Assembly (NCBI RefSeq): GCF_036567765.1
Contig: NZ_DATCTU010000011.1
Coordinates: 1 to 61,627, forward strand
Source of the DNA: Pseudobacteroides sp.
Lineage (GTDB): Bacteria > Bacillota > Clostridia > Acetivibrionales > DSM-2933
Reading direction: 5' to 3'
Length of the DNA: 61,627 nt
The position numbers were made by a program, and so were the translations under genes. Shown here piece by piece: positions 16,963 to 27,029 of the stretch (its first letter is position 1; each line of letters starts with the position of its first letter). The notes beneath the pieces were generated by a model that worked only from the letters and a program-made list of their open reading frames with translations, was not told where the DNA came from and ran no database searches.

Positions 16963-19449
16963 TTATTTTATATTTATTTGATTATTGTATACTTGAAGTT
17001 TTCTATATAAGCCCGAATTATCAAGGCTGGTCTTTTCTTTTATATTATTATTGAAGACAATGGATACGTGGTAATCGTTTTTATATTCTATCTTTAATAA
17101 GTTTAATTCATCAAGAATCTCAATGCTTTTCTTTAATTTAAATATATTCATGCTGATTTTATAATTTAATGCAATCTTCCTTGCTAAGACCAAAATATTG
17201 GCAAACAGTATATTGTTAGTGCAGTGTGATCTTATGAACTTATAAACTGCCTCTATGTCCTGCCTTTTTAATACAATATCTACAGCAAGTTCGTCACTCT
17301 TTGCCAGAATAAAAATGCATTCGGCAGCATAAGCCTTTATTCTGTTATAGATCATCTCCATGTATCCGGGGACGGTCCATGCCCCGTAAAACACCACCCT
17401 ACCCCTGCCTAATTTATCTATATGTTCTATATCGGGATTAATTATAAGCGTTGTCCCGGTGTTGTCTTGATCATTAAAACAAGTATAACAGATATTCAAT
17501 TTCTTTTTAATACACCCCTGTAAATTTTCATGCAATATTTTTATTTTCTTAGCACTTTCCAAGGAATTGACAAGAAATGTAGTATTTTTGTCATCATTTA
17601 TCAGATAATTTATTCTATTATCAATTTGTTCCAAGTTTTGAAAAACGGTGTCATCTGATTGATTGCTTGAGTAATCACTACCGACATTTTCAATTGTATA
17701 ATCCACACACTTCTCCAAGCTGCTAAAATATTTTTGTTCCATCACAATCTCTTTGGAATACCTTATATCCTTTAATACAAGTTGTGCCTTATCCATAGAG
17801 TTCCAGGTATTTTTATCAAGAGAACATACCACATCTACAAAGTCTTCATTTGCCAGATTTTTTATAAGGTTCCCCATATTAAAGCCTATGGCGTCAACAG
17901 TCAGCCCTTGATCCTCAAAAACTGCCTTGAGATGTTTATTGTTTCCCACAGCTCTTAGATCAGCTATCCTAATATTCTCATACAGGAATACTGGGTTTGG
18001 ATTTCCTACACCAAAGGGTGACATCATTTCAATTTCCGAGATGCTTTTTAGATTTATTTCATTTTTTGAAAGCCGAACGTCTATATTTATCTTTGGTACC
18101 AGTTCTTCTTCTTTCATATTATTATCGGCAAAAGTATTTAACAATTTATTAAATTCCTCAAGGTTTTCCTCTTTGAGAGTGAGCCCTGCAGCCATCTCAT
18201 GGCCTCCGTAATTATCCAGCAGACTTTCACAAGTACTAAGTGCCATAAACATATTAAGTCCTTCTATACTTCTTCCGGAGCCCTTACATACTCCATTTTC
18301 ACAGGATAAAATAATGCATGGCTTATAATACCTTTCGGTCACCTTTGATGCAACAATACCGATAACACCATGGTGCCAGCCTTCCCCGCTAATCACCATG
18401 ACTTTTTTATTTTTCAAGTTAGCATCCGATTCAATTTTATTCAATACCTCATCTATAATACCTGACTCTATATCTTGTCTTGCCTTGTTTTCACGATCTA
18501 AAAGACCTGCAATATCTGATGCAATTTCCCTGTCCCTGGTGGTAAAAAGCGTTACTGCCCTTTTTGCATCACCAATCCTGCCAGCGGCATTAATCCTTGG
18601 TGCAATTACAAAGGCAACCATCCATGTGGTTATATTTTCATTTTTCTTATTACAAAGTTTAAGTAATTCCATCAGACCGATATTTGTAGTATTTTTCATT
18701 ATCTTAAAGCCATTACTTACTATAACCCTGTTTTCCTCAACAAGAGGCACCACATCAGCAATTGTCCCGATTGTTACCAGATCCAGATATTTATAATGGA
18801 TATCCCCCAGCTCAAGCCTTTTACAAAGTGCGGCCACAAGCTTATAGGCAATACCTACACCACACAGTTCTTTAAATGGATATGTGCAATCCTGTCTTTT
18901 GGGGTTTATAACTGCAAAAGCATCAGGAATCTCTTCCCTGCATTCATGGTGATCCGTTATTATTACGTCAATTCCCTTACTATTAATATATTCTACCTCT
19001 TTTATTGCAGATACCCCGCAATCAACTGTTATTACAAGGGGGCATCCAGATTTTGCAATAGTTTCAGCCGTATCAAGGGTTATTCCATAGCCGTCATTTA
19101 TTCTGTCGGGTATAAAAAAATCCAAACTGGCACCTAAACTGCTTAAAAAATTATACAAAACCGATGTGCTCGTTACTCCGTCCACGTCATAGTCACCATA
19201 GATCAATATCCTCTCACTGTCTTGTACAGCCTTTAATATTCTGTCAACAGCTTTGTCCATGTCCTTCATCAAAAAAGGATCATGGAGAGTTTCTTTAGAA
19301 GGATTCAGAAAGTTCTTTATATAATCCTTGTCCCTTATTCCCCTGCTTAGGAAAACCTTTGCTAGAAGTGTTGAAATCTGTGTTTCCTGGGATAGCTCTA
19401 AAACAGCTGCATCTTCTACATCGTTACAAACCCACTTTTTATCAAACAT
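16963..19449 (-). CDS. recJ: Single-stranded-DNA-specific exonuclease RecJ
   Basis: RecJ degrades single-stranded DNA 5' to 3' in recombination and repair. The 828 residues show the DHH phosphoesterase core (DYDVD at 86-90, then TDHHE), DHHA1 with NAAGRIG and GGHEMAAG, an OB domain, and a long C-terminal extension like that of Bacillus RecJ. I place the start at the ATG at 19449, with AGGTGG seven bases upstream. The frame continues open for 35 more codons upstream, but that stretch is a copy of the 83-nt repeat and not conserved RecJ sequence. First gene of the recJ-apt-relA run. Confidence 0.95.
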   Translation of the reverse strand: MFDKKWVCNDVEDAAVLELSQETQISTLLAKVFLSRGIRDKDYIKNFLNPSKETLHDPFLMKDMDKAVDRILKAVQDSERILIYGDYDVDGVTSTSVLYNFLSSLGASLDFFIPDRINDGYGITLDTAETIAKSGCPLVITVDCGVSAIKEVEYINSKGIDVIITDHHECREEIPDAFAVINPKRQDCTYPFKELCGVGIAYKLVAALCKRLELGDIHYKYLDLVTIGTIADVVPLVEENRVIVSNGFKIMKNTTNIGLMELLKLCNKKNENITTWMVAFVIAPRINAAGRIGDAKRAVTLFTTRDREIASDIAGLLDRENKARQDIESGIIDEVLNKIESDANLKNKKVMVISGEGWHHGVIGIVASKVTERYYKPCIILSCENGVCKGSGRSIEGLNMFMALSTCESLLDNYGGHEMAAGLTLKEENLEEFNKLLNTFADNNMKEEELVPKINIDVRLSKNEINLKSISEIEMMSPFGVGNPNPVFLYENIRIADLRAVGNNKHLKAVFEDQGLTVDAIGFNMGNLIKNLANEDFVDVVCSLDKNTWNSMDKAQLVLKDIRYSKEIVMEQKYFSSLEKCVDYTIENVGSDYSSNQSDDTVFQNLEQIDNRINYLINDDKNTTFLVNSLESAKKIKILHENLQGCIKKKLNICYTCFNDQDNTGTTLIINPDIEHIDKLGRGRVVFYGAWTVPGYMEMIYNRIKAYAAECIFILAKSDELAVDIVLKRQDIEAVYKFIRSHCTNNILFANILVLARKIALNYKISMNIFKLKKSIEILDELNLLKIEYKNDYHVSIVFNNNIKEKTSLDNSGLYRKLQVYNNQINIK

Positions 19450-19460
19450 TCCAAGTCCAC

Positions 19461-19576
19461 CTATGCACCACAATTTATTAGACATAACAAAATCATGAAA
19501 TGATTTTGCAACCTTGGTCGTTGTCGTGAGAAATTGTGGTGCAGTATGAACCATAATTTCCTAGACATAACAAAAT
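19461..19576 (+). repeat. 83-nt repeat family, copy 3 (full unit plus flanking boundary)
   Basis: The block GACATAACAA occurs at 19481 and again at 19564, exactly 83 bases apart, each preceded by a CAATTT/TAATTT boundary. Stem 1 is perfect: AAAATCAT (19489-19496), loop GAA, ATGATTTT (19500-19507). Stem 2 is GAAATTGTGGT (19530-19540) with ACCATAATTTC (19550-19560), one G-T pair. Between them is the conserved GCAACCTTGGTCGTTGTCG. The copy ends about 12 bases before the recJ start and reads antisense to it. Confidence 0.75.
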
Positions 19577-19605
19577 TACCTCACACTACTTAAAGTGTGA
19601 AGTAA
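19576..19605 (-). terminator. Intrinsic terminator after the MEMO-family gene
   Basis: On the - strand a 12-base-pair stem (TTACTTCACACT with AGTGTGAGGTAA, one G-T pair) and a six-base loop are followed by TTTTGTT. It lies 60 bases after the stop codon at 19665 and separates the A2M-MEMO unit from recJ. Confidence 0.7.
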
Positions 19606-19664
19606 TATCTTATCCCAATTATAATGTATTTAATTTAAAGATGCAATAAAAGCCTCAACACTGG

Positions 19665-20558
19665 TTATTTCTTCCTTTGATAAACTGCGGTGAAATAACT
19701 TGTCGTTGAATCGCTATATGTTTTTGCTATCCTCGCAGAGTTATCATGACCCAAAAGTACCAGCTCACTTGTTCCTATTCCCTTCATAATTGTAAGAAAA
19801 GTCATTATTGACGGTGGTGAGTCCATATTGTCGTTGGTCATTTTGCTTATGGCTTCAATATCCCATCCCTTTATTGCTTTTAAAGTTATTTCATCCATTA
19901 GATCAGCCTTTTGTGGCGTAAGATAGTGGGAGAAATCCACTGATGCAATGACCAGTGTTTTCTTTTGGCTAATCACACTATTTAGGTTTCGTCCCAGTTC
20001 TATTGAGTTTTTCAGCCCATAATTGCCATGGAGCAGTATTGGTACAATTTTAACATCAGGTAAATAATACTTGATATATGGCACAATCGAGGAAATAGAA
20101 TGTTCCTCCTCTAAAAGCCTGGGTTTATTATCCGCCAGCTTTAAATCAGTCAGGCTTTTTGTCATCTCATAATCGCATTCCAAAATACCAAAGGGCGTAG
20201 ACCAGTTTTCCATAGCTGTGTTGACCGGCTTAGCCCCTTCTCTTTTATGATTCGGTGCAATAACCACAACGCACTCATAGCTTTCTTTGGAAACCTTTTT
20301 AAAAAATGAGGCAATAAGATCGCACGCCAGAAGATGGTGGGGGACAATGCCTCCGGCAATATCCCCATCATAAGCCTCTACCTTATTTGCGACCCTTATG
20401 GATTGCATAAATTCTACTTCATTGTAATACCTGCACCTGATTAAATCCTTTGTTAATCGCTCATCAGTTTTTTTACTGTTTTGACCGCATGCAACAAGGC
20501 CTACAGATAAGAAAATCGCTATTAAACTAACGTATATACATCGAAAATAGTTATTCAT
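19665..20558 (-). CDS. MEMO-family (AmmeMemoRadiSam protein B-like) lipoprotein
   Basis: A 297-residue MEMO1-family protein, related to LigB-type dioxygenases. A signal peptide ends in the lipobox LVAC (Cys24), so it should be lipid-anchored outside the membrane. Metal-site-like histidines are visible in IVPHH (His74/75), APNH (His104), EEEHS and DFSHY; the usual late Cys block reads GHDNS instead. AMMECR1 and radical SAM partners are absent. It follows the alpha-2-macroglobulin gene by seven bases, and its AAGGTAA ribosome binding site is that gene's last codon plus stop, so the two proteins are made together. Activity is unknown; the family call is firm. Confidence 0.85.
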   Translation of the reverse strand: MNNYFRCIYVSLIAIFLSVGLVACGQNSKKTDERLTKDLIRCRYYNEVEFMQSIRVANKVEAYDGDIAGGIVPHHLLACDLIASFFKKVSKESYECVVVIAPNHKREGAKPVNTAMENWSTPFGILECDYEMTKSLTDLKLADNKPRLLEEEHSISSIVPYIKYYLPDVKIVPILLHGNYGLKNSIELGRNLNSVISQKKTLVIASVDFSHYLTPQKADLMDEITLKAIKGWDIEAISKMTNDNMDSPPSIMTFLTIMKGIGTSELVLLGHDNSARIAKTYSDSTTSYFTAVYQRKK

Positions 20559-20565
20559 AATATCT

Positions 20566-23500
20566 TTACCTTGTTATTTTGACTTTTATCATATCGGAAA
20601 TACCTGCTGCACTGCTTCCATAATGCTTTATAAATGCGTTATCTGCAGTAAATTCTCCGGTAGAAACCGCTCTTGCAAAGTACTTGATTTCCTTTGGCTT
20701 ATCTTTATTGTTTTTGCTGTAATAAATGGTAAAAATAACCTTCTGCCCTGCTATTTCATCAGGATAGTACCTGTTCTCCACATATTCCTTGCCGTCAACA
20801 TATCTTAATCCACAAGGGAGTACGTCGGTTATTTCATAATAGCCATCCGGTGCGGCCTTTGAAAACTCAGGCTTTATGGTGATAGAAACCACATCGGATT
20901 GCTTAAAGGAATTGGTATTTTTTCCGTTGTACTTTCTGTTAAGTTTGACAAGTTTGTTTTCATTGGTAATTGAGTCTTTTATAGGTCCCTTGAAGATTGA
21001 TGTTACAGCTATATCACCATCTATGTTGGTAAACTTTATGCTTGAAAGGCTTTTTGCCGTTACTTGGATACTGTATTTATCAGCCTTTATAATCTCTACA
21101 TTCTTTTCCTTACCATCAAGCTCATAGGTAAATCTACCGATTTTTTGAGTGTCAGGTACAGTGCCCATTGCATAATTGATTCTTTCAAGGTTTGATATAA
21201 TATCCCTTCCAGGATTTTGTGATATATATTTATGAAGTCCTTCCTTATCAGGCAGATCAAGCTTAAGTGCTGCTAAAGAACATAACGCTGTAGCCTCAAT
21301 TATATCATCTTTATTTGTTCCAACATCCATATATGCAAGGGGATGAATGTTTTTAAGTTTTCTGTCAGTCACCTTCATATACTCCTCCCTGGCCGACTTT
21401 ATATCACCCAGCTCGGCCATTGCAAGGCATAAGTATATCCTATCTTTATAAGTTAAACCTTTTGAAGCAAGTAGGTTTTTAGCATCATATAGAACAGGCT
21501 CATTTAAGGATGCCAATCCATAGAAAGCCGCCGCCACGTCTGTTGCAGTTGATTCCTTATCCTCTATAATACTATAGAAATACAATTTGAGGCTGCTTAT
21601 ATCAAATTCATCCTTTGAAACGGCACATATTTGGGCTGATAGCTGAGGATCTGAGCTATCATACTTAAGCAGTGCTATTCCTCCGCTATCCAACTGGTAT
21701 TTAGAAAAATCAAAATCATCCTGCCAGGTATCTACCTGGAAGTATTTCTTTAACAAATCCTGTGAAAGCTTCCTGGAAAGCTTCTGATCAACCCGCTCTC
21801 CCCAGCTGCACTGCATTTCCCATAGGGTATCTGAGAACTCGGATATTTGGGCATTGTAAAATTCAAGTGTTGTGAGGGTATTACCTCCTCCAAGCTTAAG
21901 ACTCTCGGTAAGTTTGTAAGTTTTGAATTGCTGTGCTTCCAAAATATTGGTAACAACCGAAAAATCCTTCCTGACTGCATCACTGAAACCTTTGCATTTT
22001 ACATTTACAGTTACGGAGTACTGCCCCTCTTTAAGGCTTCCAAGAGAAAGAGTGGTAAACAGGTTTACCTTTCCCTTTTTATTAAATTCCTTTTGTAGAC
22101 CCTTATTATCCTTCAATGTAATGTTATATTCTACTTCATCCCCGCTTTTTACTTCTGTTCCAAAAGACCTTAGTGTTATTTCAGGGCTATCATTTTCCAT
22201 AAAAACCTTATTGAATATAATATCTGCAAAGAAAGGCAGCTTGACATTTACATTGGTCTTGCCGTTTCCAGCTTTTAGGTCCTCCGATATTCCCTGGTAG
22301 GTAATTCGCCATGAGGTAAGGTTGTCAGGCAATTTGAAGCCTGCTTTTGCTTTACCGTCAGCTCCCACTTTGATAGTATCAAAGTAAGCATTATCCCTAA
22401 AGTCAAAACGGACAGCCTTGTCTCCTCCTTCGCCGCCCTCAGCCCCACCAAATCTGTTAAGGTCTATAGGCTGATATGAGAAATAATTTGCATCCTCACC
22501 TTCTGATACATTTTTAGAATATATGGATAACAGTGTATTTACATACTGGTCTTGAATTGCAAAAAACGCCTCGTCTACAACGCTTATATTTATATCCGCA
22601 GAGCAAGGATTTCCAGATTCATCCTTAACTTCGATATCCAGGCTTGCTGTATCCCCCGGCTTATAATCGGTCTTATCTGGAGTTATATTTATTTTTAATT
22701 CCTTTTCCGAATAATCATATAATATGTTATTACTGCCTGCATTATAAACATTCTTGCCGTCGAAGTATACGGCTTTCACATATACATTGGGTATCTTATT
22801 CTTATCCATCTCAAAGGAATACCTGAAGTCCTCCGATATACCATACCCTGCCAACCCCTTCTTCTGAGCCACGAACAACACCCTTGAACCCGGCTTTTGC
22901 TGAAGGCTCTCACCGCCGTATTTAACCTCTAAAGTAGCCTTTTCACCCATCTTGTATGAGCTTTTGCCCTCTTCACTTATTAATGAATATGTCTTAAATT
23001 GTGAATTATATATATGGTAATAGTTATTGATGTATACCGTTTCCTCTATTTGCCTTCCCTTGCTGTCGGCCCCTTCAACCTTTACGTAATAAACCCTGTA
23101 ATCCTTTTGGTCGTTTTCCATCGGAATGCTAAACTCATATGTGCCGTTGGATGTGGTGAAACTTTCTACCTTTACAATATTTTCAACTTCGTTGTACTCA
23201 TACTTTTTCTCAACCCTTTTGTTGATAAAATCATAATAATCTCCAACTACCTTTGCCTCCCAATGCCTTTCGTAGACCTTTGCCTTTAAAGCCGTATCTA
23301 TAGGTTTTCCCTTATAATGATTTTCTTCAATGTATTCCGAATCGGCAAGCTTTTTGGCTTTATCAATATCTATAAGGCTTGTTTCAACCTTGATTTTAGC
23401 TGTATTATCCGATACTTCCGACTTTACCTCTACCATAGTATCCCTTGGAAACACTGTTGCATAGCCTGAAGAACTTATTGTTGCTTCCTCTGACTGATTG

Positions 23501-25530
23501 TTGCTCACATACAGGCTTATTGTTGTGGGTCTCCATGACTTATCTTCATAGAGTGCTTCCGGAAGGAAGCTTAAACTGCTATGGCCATCATCTCCACATT
23601 TGACAGTTCCAGTCATATTCTTATTGACTCTTGAATCATAGTCAAGCTTTAATCCGGGAACGGGAGATCCCTCAAAAAAGCTGGCCTGAATATTAAAATT
23701 TACCTTTTCCCATGCTGCTGCAACTTTCTTATCCGGTTCAACATTTATTCTGTATGCCGGCTTTGTGTACTCCTTTACTTCAAAGGAGCTTTCAATAATG
23801 GTCCTTTTTCCGATTTTGAGCATAATGGAATAGTTACCCTGTGCAAGATTGTCAAGTGTGATGTCATCTTTTATAAGCCCTGAAGCAGGCAGCTTGATTT
23901 CCTTTGTTTGAAGGCCCGGGAGATCATTTTCCTCAAAGTATGAGTAATCGTACCTATAAAGAACCAACTCAGCCTTTTCCGGCATTGCTTTTGCATCTCT
24001 AGGCCTAATCATTCCCCATAACCTGACTGTGTCATTAGGCAGATACATTCCTCTGTCCAGATACATATAAGTCCAGTACATATCGTTTACAGGTTCTTCA
24101 CCCGATGCGTCCATATACCAGTTGGTCTTGGTAACATAAGCAAAGAATGTAGGTCTGTTATTAGTATTAATTTTAAAGATTAAGTACCCTTTATCCTCAG
24201 GAATATCAACCTTGTCATTTATAAACGCAAGACCATCCTTACCTGAAACAGCTTTTTGCTTTTCGCCTGCAGTAATGGCTGCACCCTCTAATGGCTTGCC
24301 GGTAATGGAGTCATTTAGCCAAACCAGTGTTTTATCCCTGCACACCGAAATATAAGCCGATATATCACTTACCTGTATCAGCGTTCTAAATACTTTATTA
24401 CCATACTTTATCCTTATAAGGTACTGGCCTTCGGAAAGTTTTGATGGGAAGCTTATATAGCTATAATAATAGTCATCATTTGTGCTTTCCAGCTTGGAAG
24501 TAAATGACGAAGTTTTTTGGTGCTTGATGGAATCCAAAGCACTATTATTTGTGTCCCTAACAGCCCAATAAGGCTGACTGTTCATGATTTCAACAGCCTT
24601 CAGAAAGTCATTATCTTCCTGAAACCTTAAAACATCTATTGATACATTATTGTCCTTTTTCTGATCGTATGTATTAACCTGAAGTACAGGGACAACATCC
24701 GAAGCAAAGTTATATATAGCCTGTGAGAACCATAACCCGGCCTCAGATTGATTATTGGAATTCTGAGGACTATTTGTCTGGAATTTAAAAACATAATCCT
24801 TTTCCAGCTTATCTACTCCGTCTTTAAGTCCTAATCCCTTCCTTAAGGTAACTGTGTAAATCTCTCCAGGTTGAAGCTTCTCCGGCACAAACACTGCTAC
24901 CTTTTTATGGTATTGAAAACGTCCCTTAACCTTTGGGCTTATTTCAAAATAATTGTCAATGTCATTAAAATTCTCATGGCTCATTGTAAACTCAATACCG
25001 GTGTTGGTTTCCACATTGGTAGCTTTATCCCTTGGCAGAGTTCTAATAACCCTAAAGGTCTTTTTAGTCTGAAACGCCCATGAATAGTTGTTCGGCTTTG
25101 GAGGCTCAATCGTTCCTGCCTGCTGCCCCTGTGAAGCCTCAAACTTATACACACTGTTTGGAGTAAGCGGCTCTTCTGCGTTAACATTGAATGTTGTCGC
25201 AGAAAGCTTCTTTACAGCAAGCGACACCTTTGGGGTTATCTTTAAAGCCTTTTTAATAAAGCTCTCATCACATTCCTTGTCACAAGTAACTTTAAAGCCC
25301 GAATTGACTTCAATCCCCGTACCGTCAAAGCTAAGTGGTTCAATATCGGTTATCTTTATTGTCTTTTCCGCTTCTGTAAATGTTGTACTTAATGAAGTCT
25401 TTTCCTTGTTGTCGGAATTGAAAAACAGTCTGTTAACCCCAAATGCTGCTACTGCTATAAAAAGTATTACTGCAATGCTTATGACAGTTACTGCCGATTT
25501 ATTGCTTTTAAGTAGATTTTTAATGTTCAT
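20566..25530 (-). CDS. Membrane-anchored alpha-2-macroglobulin family protein lacking the thioester
   Basis: A 1654-residue extracytoplasmic protein: an N-terminal anchor helix (about 13-33), two Ig-like domains (about 55-255), a series of macroglobulin domains, the A2M signature SVVDEAFFAI (about 984), a GGAEGGEGG linker and the PDNLTSWRITYQG block (about 1069), then an alpha-helical toroid-like region and a receptor-binding-like end. Bacterial A2Ms usually trap proteases through a CxEQ thioester; here that place reads CSWGER (Cys1241), so covalent trapping is not possible. AGGAGGG precedes the ATG at 25530. A 12-base palindrome (25544-25555) sits beside that ribosome binding site. It is paired with a MEMO lipoprotein, not with pbpC. 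Confidence 0.85.
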   Translation of the reverse strand: MNIKNLLKSNKSAVTVISIAVILFIAVAAFGVNRLFFNSDNKEKTSLSTTFTEAEKTIKITDIEPLSFDGTGIEVNSGFKVTCDKECDESFIKKALKITPKVSLAVKKLSATTFNVNAEEPLTPNSVYKFEASQGQQAGTIEPPKPNNYSWAFQTKKTFRVIRTLPRDKATNVETNTGIEFTMSHENFNDIDNYFEISPKVKGRFQYHKKVAVFVPEKLQPGEIYTVTLRKGLGLKDGVDKLEKDYVFKFQTNSPQNSNNQSEAGLWFSQAIYNFASDVVPVLQVNTYDQKKDNNVSIDVLRFQEDNDFLKAVEIMNSQPYWAVRDTNNSALDSIKHQKTSSFTSKLESTNDDYYYSYISFPSKLSEGQYLIRIKYGNKVFRTLIQVSDISAYISVCRDKTLVWLNDSITGKPLEGAAITAGEKQKAVSGKDGLAFINDKVDIPEDKGYLIFKINTNNRPTFFAYVTKTNWYMDASGEEPVNDMYWTYMYLDRGMYLPNDTVRLWGMIRPRDAKAMPEKAELVLYRYDYSYFEENDLPGLQTKEIKLPASGLIKDDITLDNLAQGNYSIMLKIGKRTIIESSFEVKEYTKPAYRINVEPDKKVAAAWEKVNFNIQASFFEGSPVPGLKLDYDSRVNKNMTGTVKCGDDGHSSLSFLPEALYEDKSWRPTTISLYVSNNQSEEATISSSGYATVFPRDTMVEVKSEVSDNTAKIKVETSLIDIDKAKKLADSEYIEENHYKGKPIDTALKAKVYERHWEAKVVGDYYDFINKRVEKKYEYNEVENIVKVESFTTSNGTYEFSIPMENDQKDYRVYYVKVEGADSKGRQIEETVYINNYYHIYNSQFKTYSLISEEGKSSYKMGEKATLEVKYGGESLQQKPGSRVLFVAQKKGLAGYGISEDFRYSFEMDKNKIPNVYVKAVYFDGKNVYNAGSNNILYDYSEKELKINITPDKTDYKPGDTASLDIEVKDESGNPCSADINISVVDEAFFAIQDQYVNTLLSIYSKNVSEGEDANYFSYQPIDLNRFGGAEGGEGGDKAVRFDFRDNAYFDTIKVGADGKAKAGFKLPDNLTSWRITYQGISEDLKAGNGKTNVNVKLPFFADIIFNKVFMENDSPEITLRSFGTEVKSGDEVEYNITLKDNKGLQKEFNKKGKVNLFTTLSLGSLKEGQYSVTVNVKCKGFSDAVRKDFSVVTNILEAQQFKTYKLTESLKLGGGNTLTTLEFYNAQISEFSDTLWEMQCSWGERVDQKLSRKLSQDLLKKYFQVDTWQDDFDFSKYQLDSGGIALLKYDSSDPQLSAQICAVSKDEFDISSLKLYFYSIIEDKESTATDVAAAFYGLASLNEPVLYDAKNLLASKGLTYKDRIYLCLAMAELGDIKSAREEYMKVTDRKLKNIHPLAYMDVGTNKDDIIEATALCSLAALKLDLPDKEGLHKYISQNPGRDIISNLERINYAMGTVPDTQKIGRFTYELDGKEKNVEIIKADKYSIQVTAKSLSSIKFTNIDGDIAVTSIFKGPIKDSITNENKLVKLNRKYNGKNTNSFKQSDVVSITIKPEFSKAAPDGYYEITDVLPCGLRYVDGKEYVENRYYPDEIAGQKVIFTIYYSKNNKDKPKEIKYFARAVSTGEFTADNAFIKHYGSSAAGISDMIKVKITR

Positions 25531-25709
25531 CAAATTCCCTCCTATGAAATTTCATATACTGACCAATAATATTAATTCTTAATACCCTAATATAAGAGCT
25601 CAAAACGTGCCTATAAATCTATAATACTACATTTATTTACTTAAGAATTTACAAAATAGTTAAGGTCAGTTGGAGGTATGATTTGCAGTTTTTAAAAAGC
25701 TGACATACT

Positions 25710-26441
25710 TTATATCAAAGCATGTAATACCATCATAAAAGAATTATCCTTATCATAGCTGCTTCCATTAAAGTCACCAAAAAACTCAATATTTTTAAAG
25801 CCTGCATCTATAAGCATTTTCTTTGTATCCTCATATAAAAGCGGATAAAGAGGTATTTCATTTTCATAGTTTTCATCATTTACCGATAAAACAGTTTTGA
25901 AATAAACCCGGTTTTTCTCTTCATCATACCCATAAAGCCGCTCAAAGGTCAAACCGATGTCCTCATTATATATTGTGGGTAATGATCTTATTCCTTTAGA
26001 AATTACCCTGTCATAATTAATCACCTGAACAATTAAACTTCCGCCTTCAGATATAAGGCCTTTAGCATTATTAAAAAATTCATTTATTTGATCCAGATTA
26101 TCCAAGTGCACCACTGAATTCCCGATGCAGAATACAGCTTCAAATTTTTTACCGTTAAAATTGTCCTTTAAATCAAGCATATCTGCATTCAAAAAATCTA
26201 TTTTTACATTTAAACTTTTTGCTTTAGATCTCAAGCCTTCAATCATGCTGCTGTCTATATCAACTGCAGTTACATCATAACCATGCTTGATCAGTCCAAA
26301 GGAATAGCCACCTGTGCCGCATGCCACATCGAGTACGGATTTTGGAGGATTACCAATAGTCCTCCTTAAAAACTCCACAGTCTCCTTTGAAATAGGAAAG
26401 ATATAATCGTAATACTTTGAGATTTCTTCATAAAAAGCCAT
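25710..26441 (-). CDS. Class I SAM-dependent methyltransferase
   Basis: A 243-residue cytoplasmic methyltransferase. The SAM-binding motif I, VLDVACGTGGYSFGL, lies near residues 34-48, followed by an acidic VTAVDID strand end and FNADMLDL-type motif II. The C-terminal part contains strands and a helix typical of small-molecule methyltransferases, but no substrate can be named. The start at 26441 is chosen because AAGGAGG is eight bases upstream; the ATG 18 bases earlier lies before that site. It follows an HD-domain gene by about 45 bases on the same strand. Confidence 0.85.
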   Translation of the reverse strand: MAFYEEISKYYDYIFPISKETVEFLRRTIGNPPKSVLDVACGTGGYSFGLIKHGYDVTAVDIDSSMIEGLRSKAKSLNVKIDFLNADMLDLKDNFNGKKFEAVFCIGNSVVHLDNLDQINEFFNNAKGLISEGGSLIVQVINYDRVISKGIRSLPTIYNEDIGLTFERLYGYDEEKNRVYFKTVLSVNDENYENEIPLYPLLYEDTKKMLIDAGFKNIEFFGDFNGSSYDKDNSFMMVLHALI

Positions 26442-26485
26442 ATCACATGCCTCCTTCATAAATATCTTTATTTAATCTTAAGTGT

Positions 26486-26971
26486 TTAGATGTTATAGAT
26501 AGTTTCTAAAATCTTATTGCCGGTTTTTGTTTTAAAGTACTTTTCTTTGATAGATTTAATTGATTGATTATCAAAAGAATCCTCCTCAATATTTACAATA
26601 AAATCTGCTTCAATAAGAATCTGAAAATCTATTCCTTCGATTTTATTGTAGCTATGATGATTTCCTATTAAATAGCAAACCCTATCAATAACAGTCTTTT
26701 CTATCCCCATTTCCCTAAGCATGCACTCCGCGATAGGAGGCCCCTCGATCTCCTGATACCTTCCTGCGGACGAGTTGTATTTTCTTTCAGCCTCTTTTAT
26801 CCCTATATCGTGTAAAATCGCTGCCAGCTCTATAACTTTTTCGTTTTCTATAGAAACAGCTTCATTTCCAGCTATAGTCTTTGCAAAACCATAAACTTTT
26901 ATTGCATGATTTATTCTTTTAACATCTTGCTCATAATAATTTATTAAACAGCTTAGCACTTTTGAAACCAT
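26486..26971 (-). CDS. HD-domain phosphohydrolase-like protein
   Basis: A 161-residue protein with an HD metal-dependent phosphohydrolase fold. It has an early His (VKRINHAIKVYGFAKTI), the HD pair in LAAILHDIGI and later GNHHS. Such short HD proteins hydrolyse nucleotides or act in signalling; the substrate is unknown. The ATG at 26971 is likely, with AAGGAGG eleven bases upstream; an upstream start gives 16 non-conserved residues. It lies between an unknown gene and a methyltransferase gene on the same strand, probably one transcript. Confidence 0.8.
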   Translation of the reverse strand: MVSKVLSCLINYYEQDVKRINHAIKVYGFAKTIAGNEAVSIENEKVIELAAILHDIGIKEAERKYNSSAGRYQEIEGPPIAECMLREMGIEKTVIDRVCYLIGNHHSYNKIEGIDFQILIEADFIVNIEEDSFDNQSIKSIKEKYFKTKTGNKILETIYNI

Positions 26972-27029
26972 ATAATTTCCTGCCTCCTTATAAGCTACTC
27001 GAAACACCAAAACATTCAATATAAAAATT

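Noticed and set aside
19450..19554. Open 35-codon extension upstream of recJ
   Set aside because: It is the antisense of repeat copy 3 and unrelated to RecJ N-termini; a good ribosome binding site supports the ATG at 19449.
20566..25530. Active thioester-type protease trap
   Set aside because: The CxEQ motif is replaced by CSWGER, so the covalent trapping function was not assigned.
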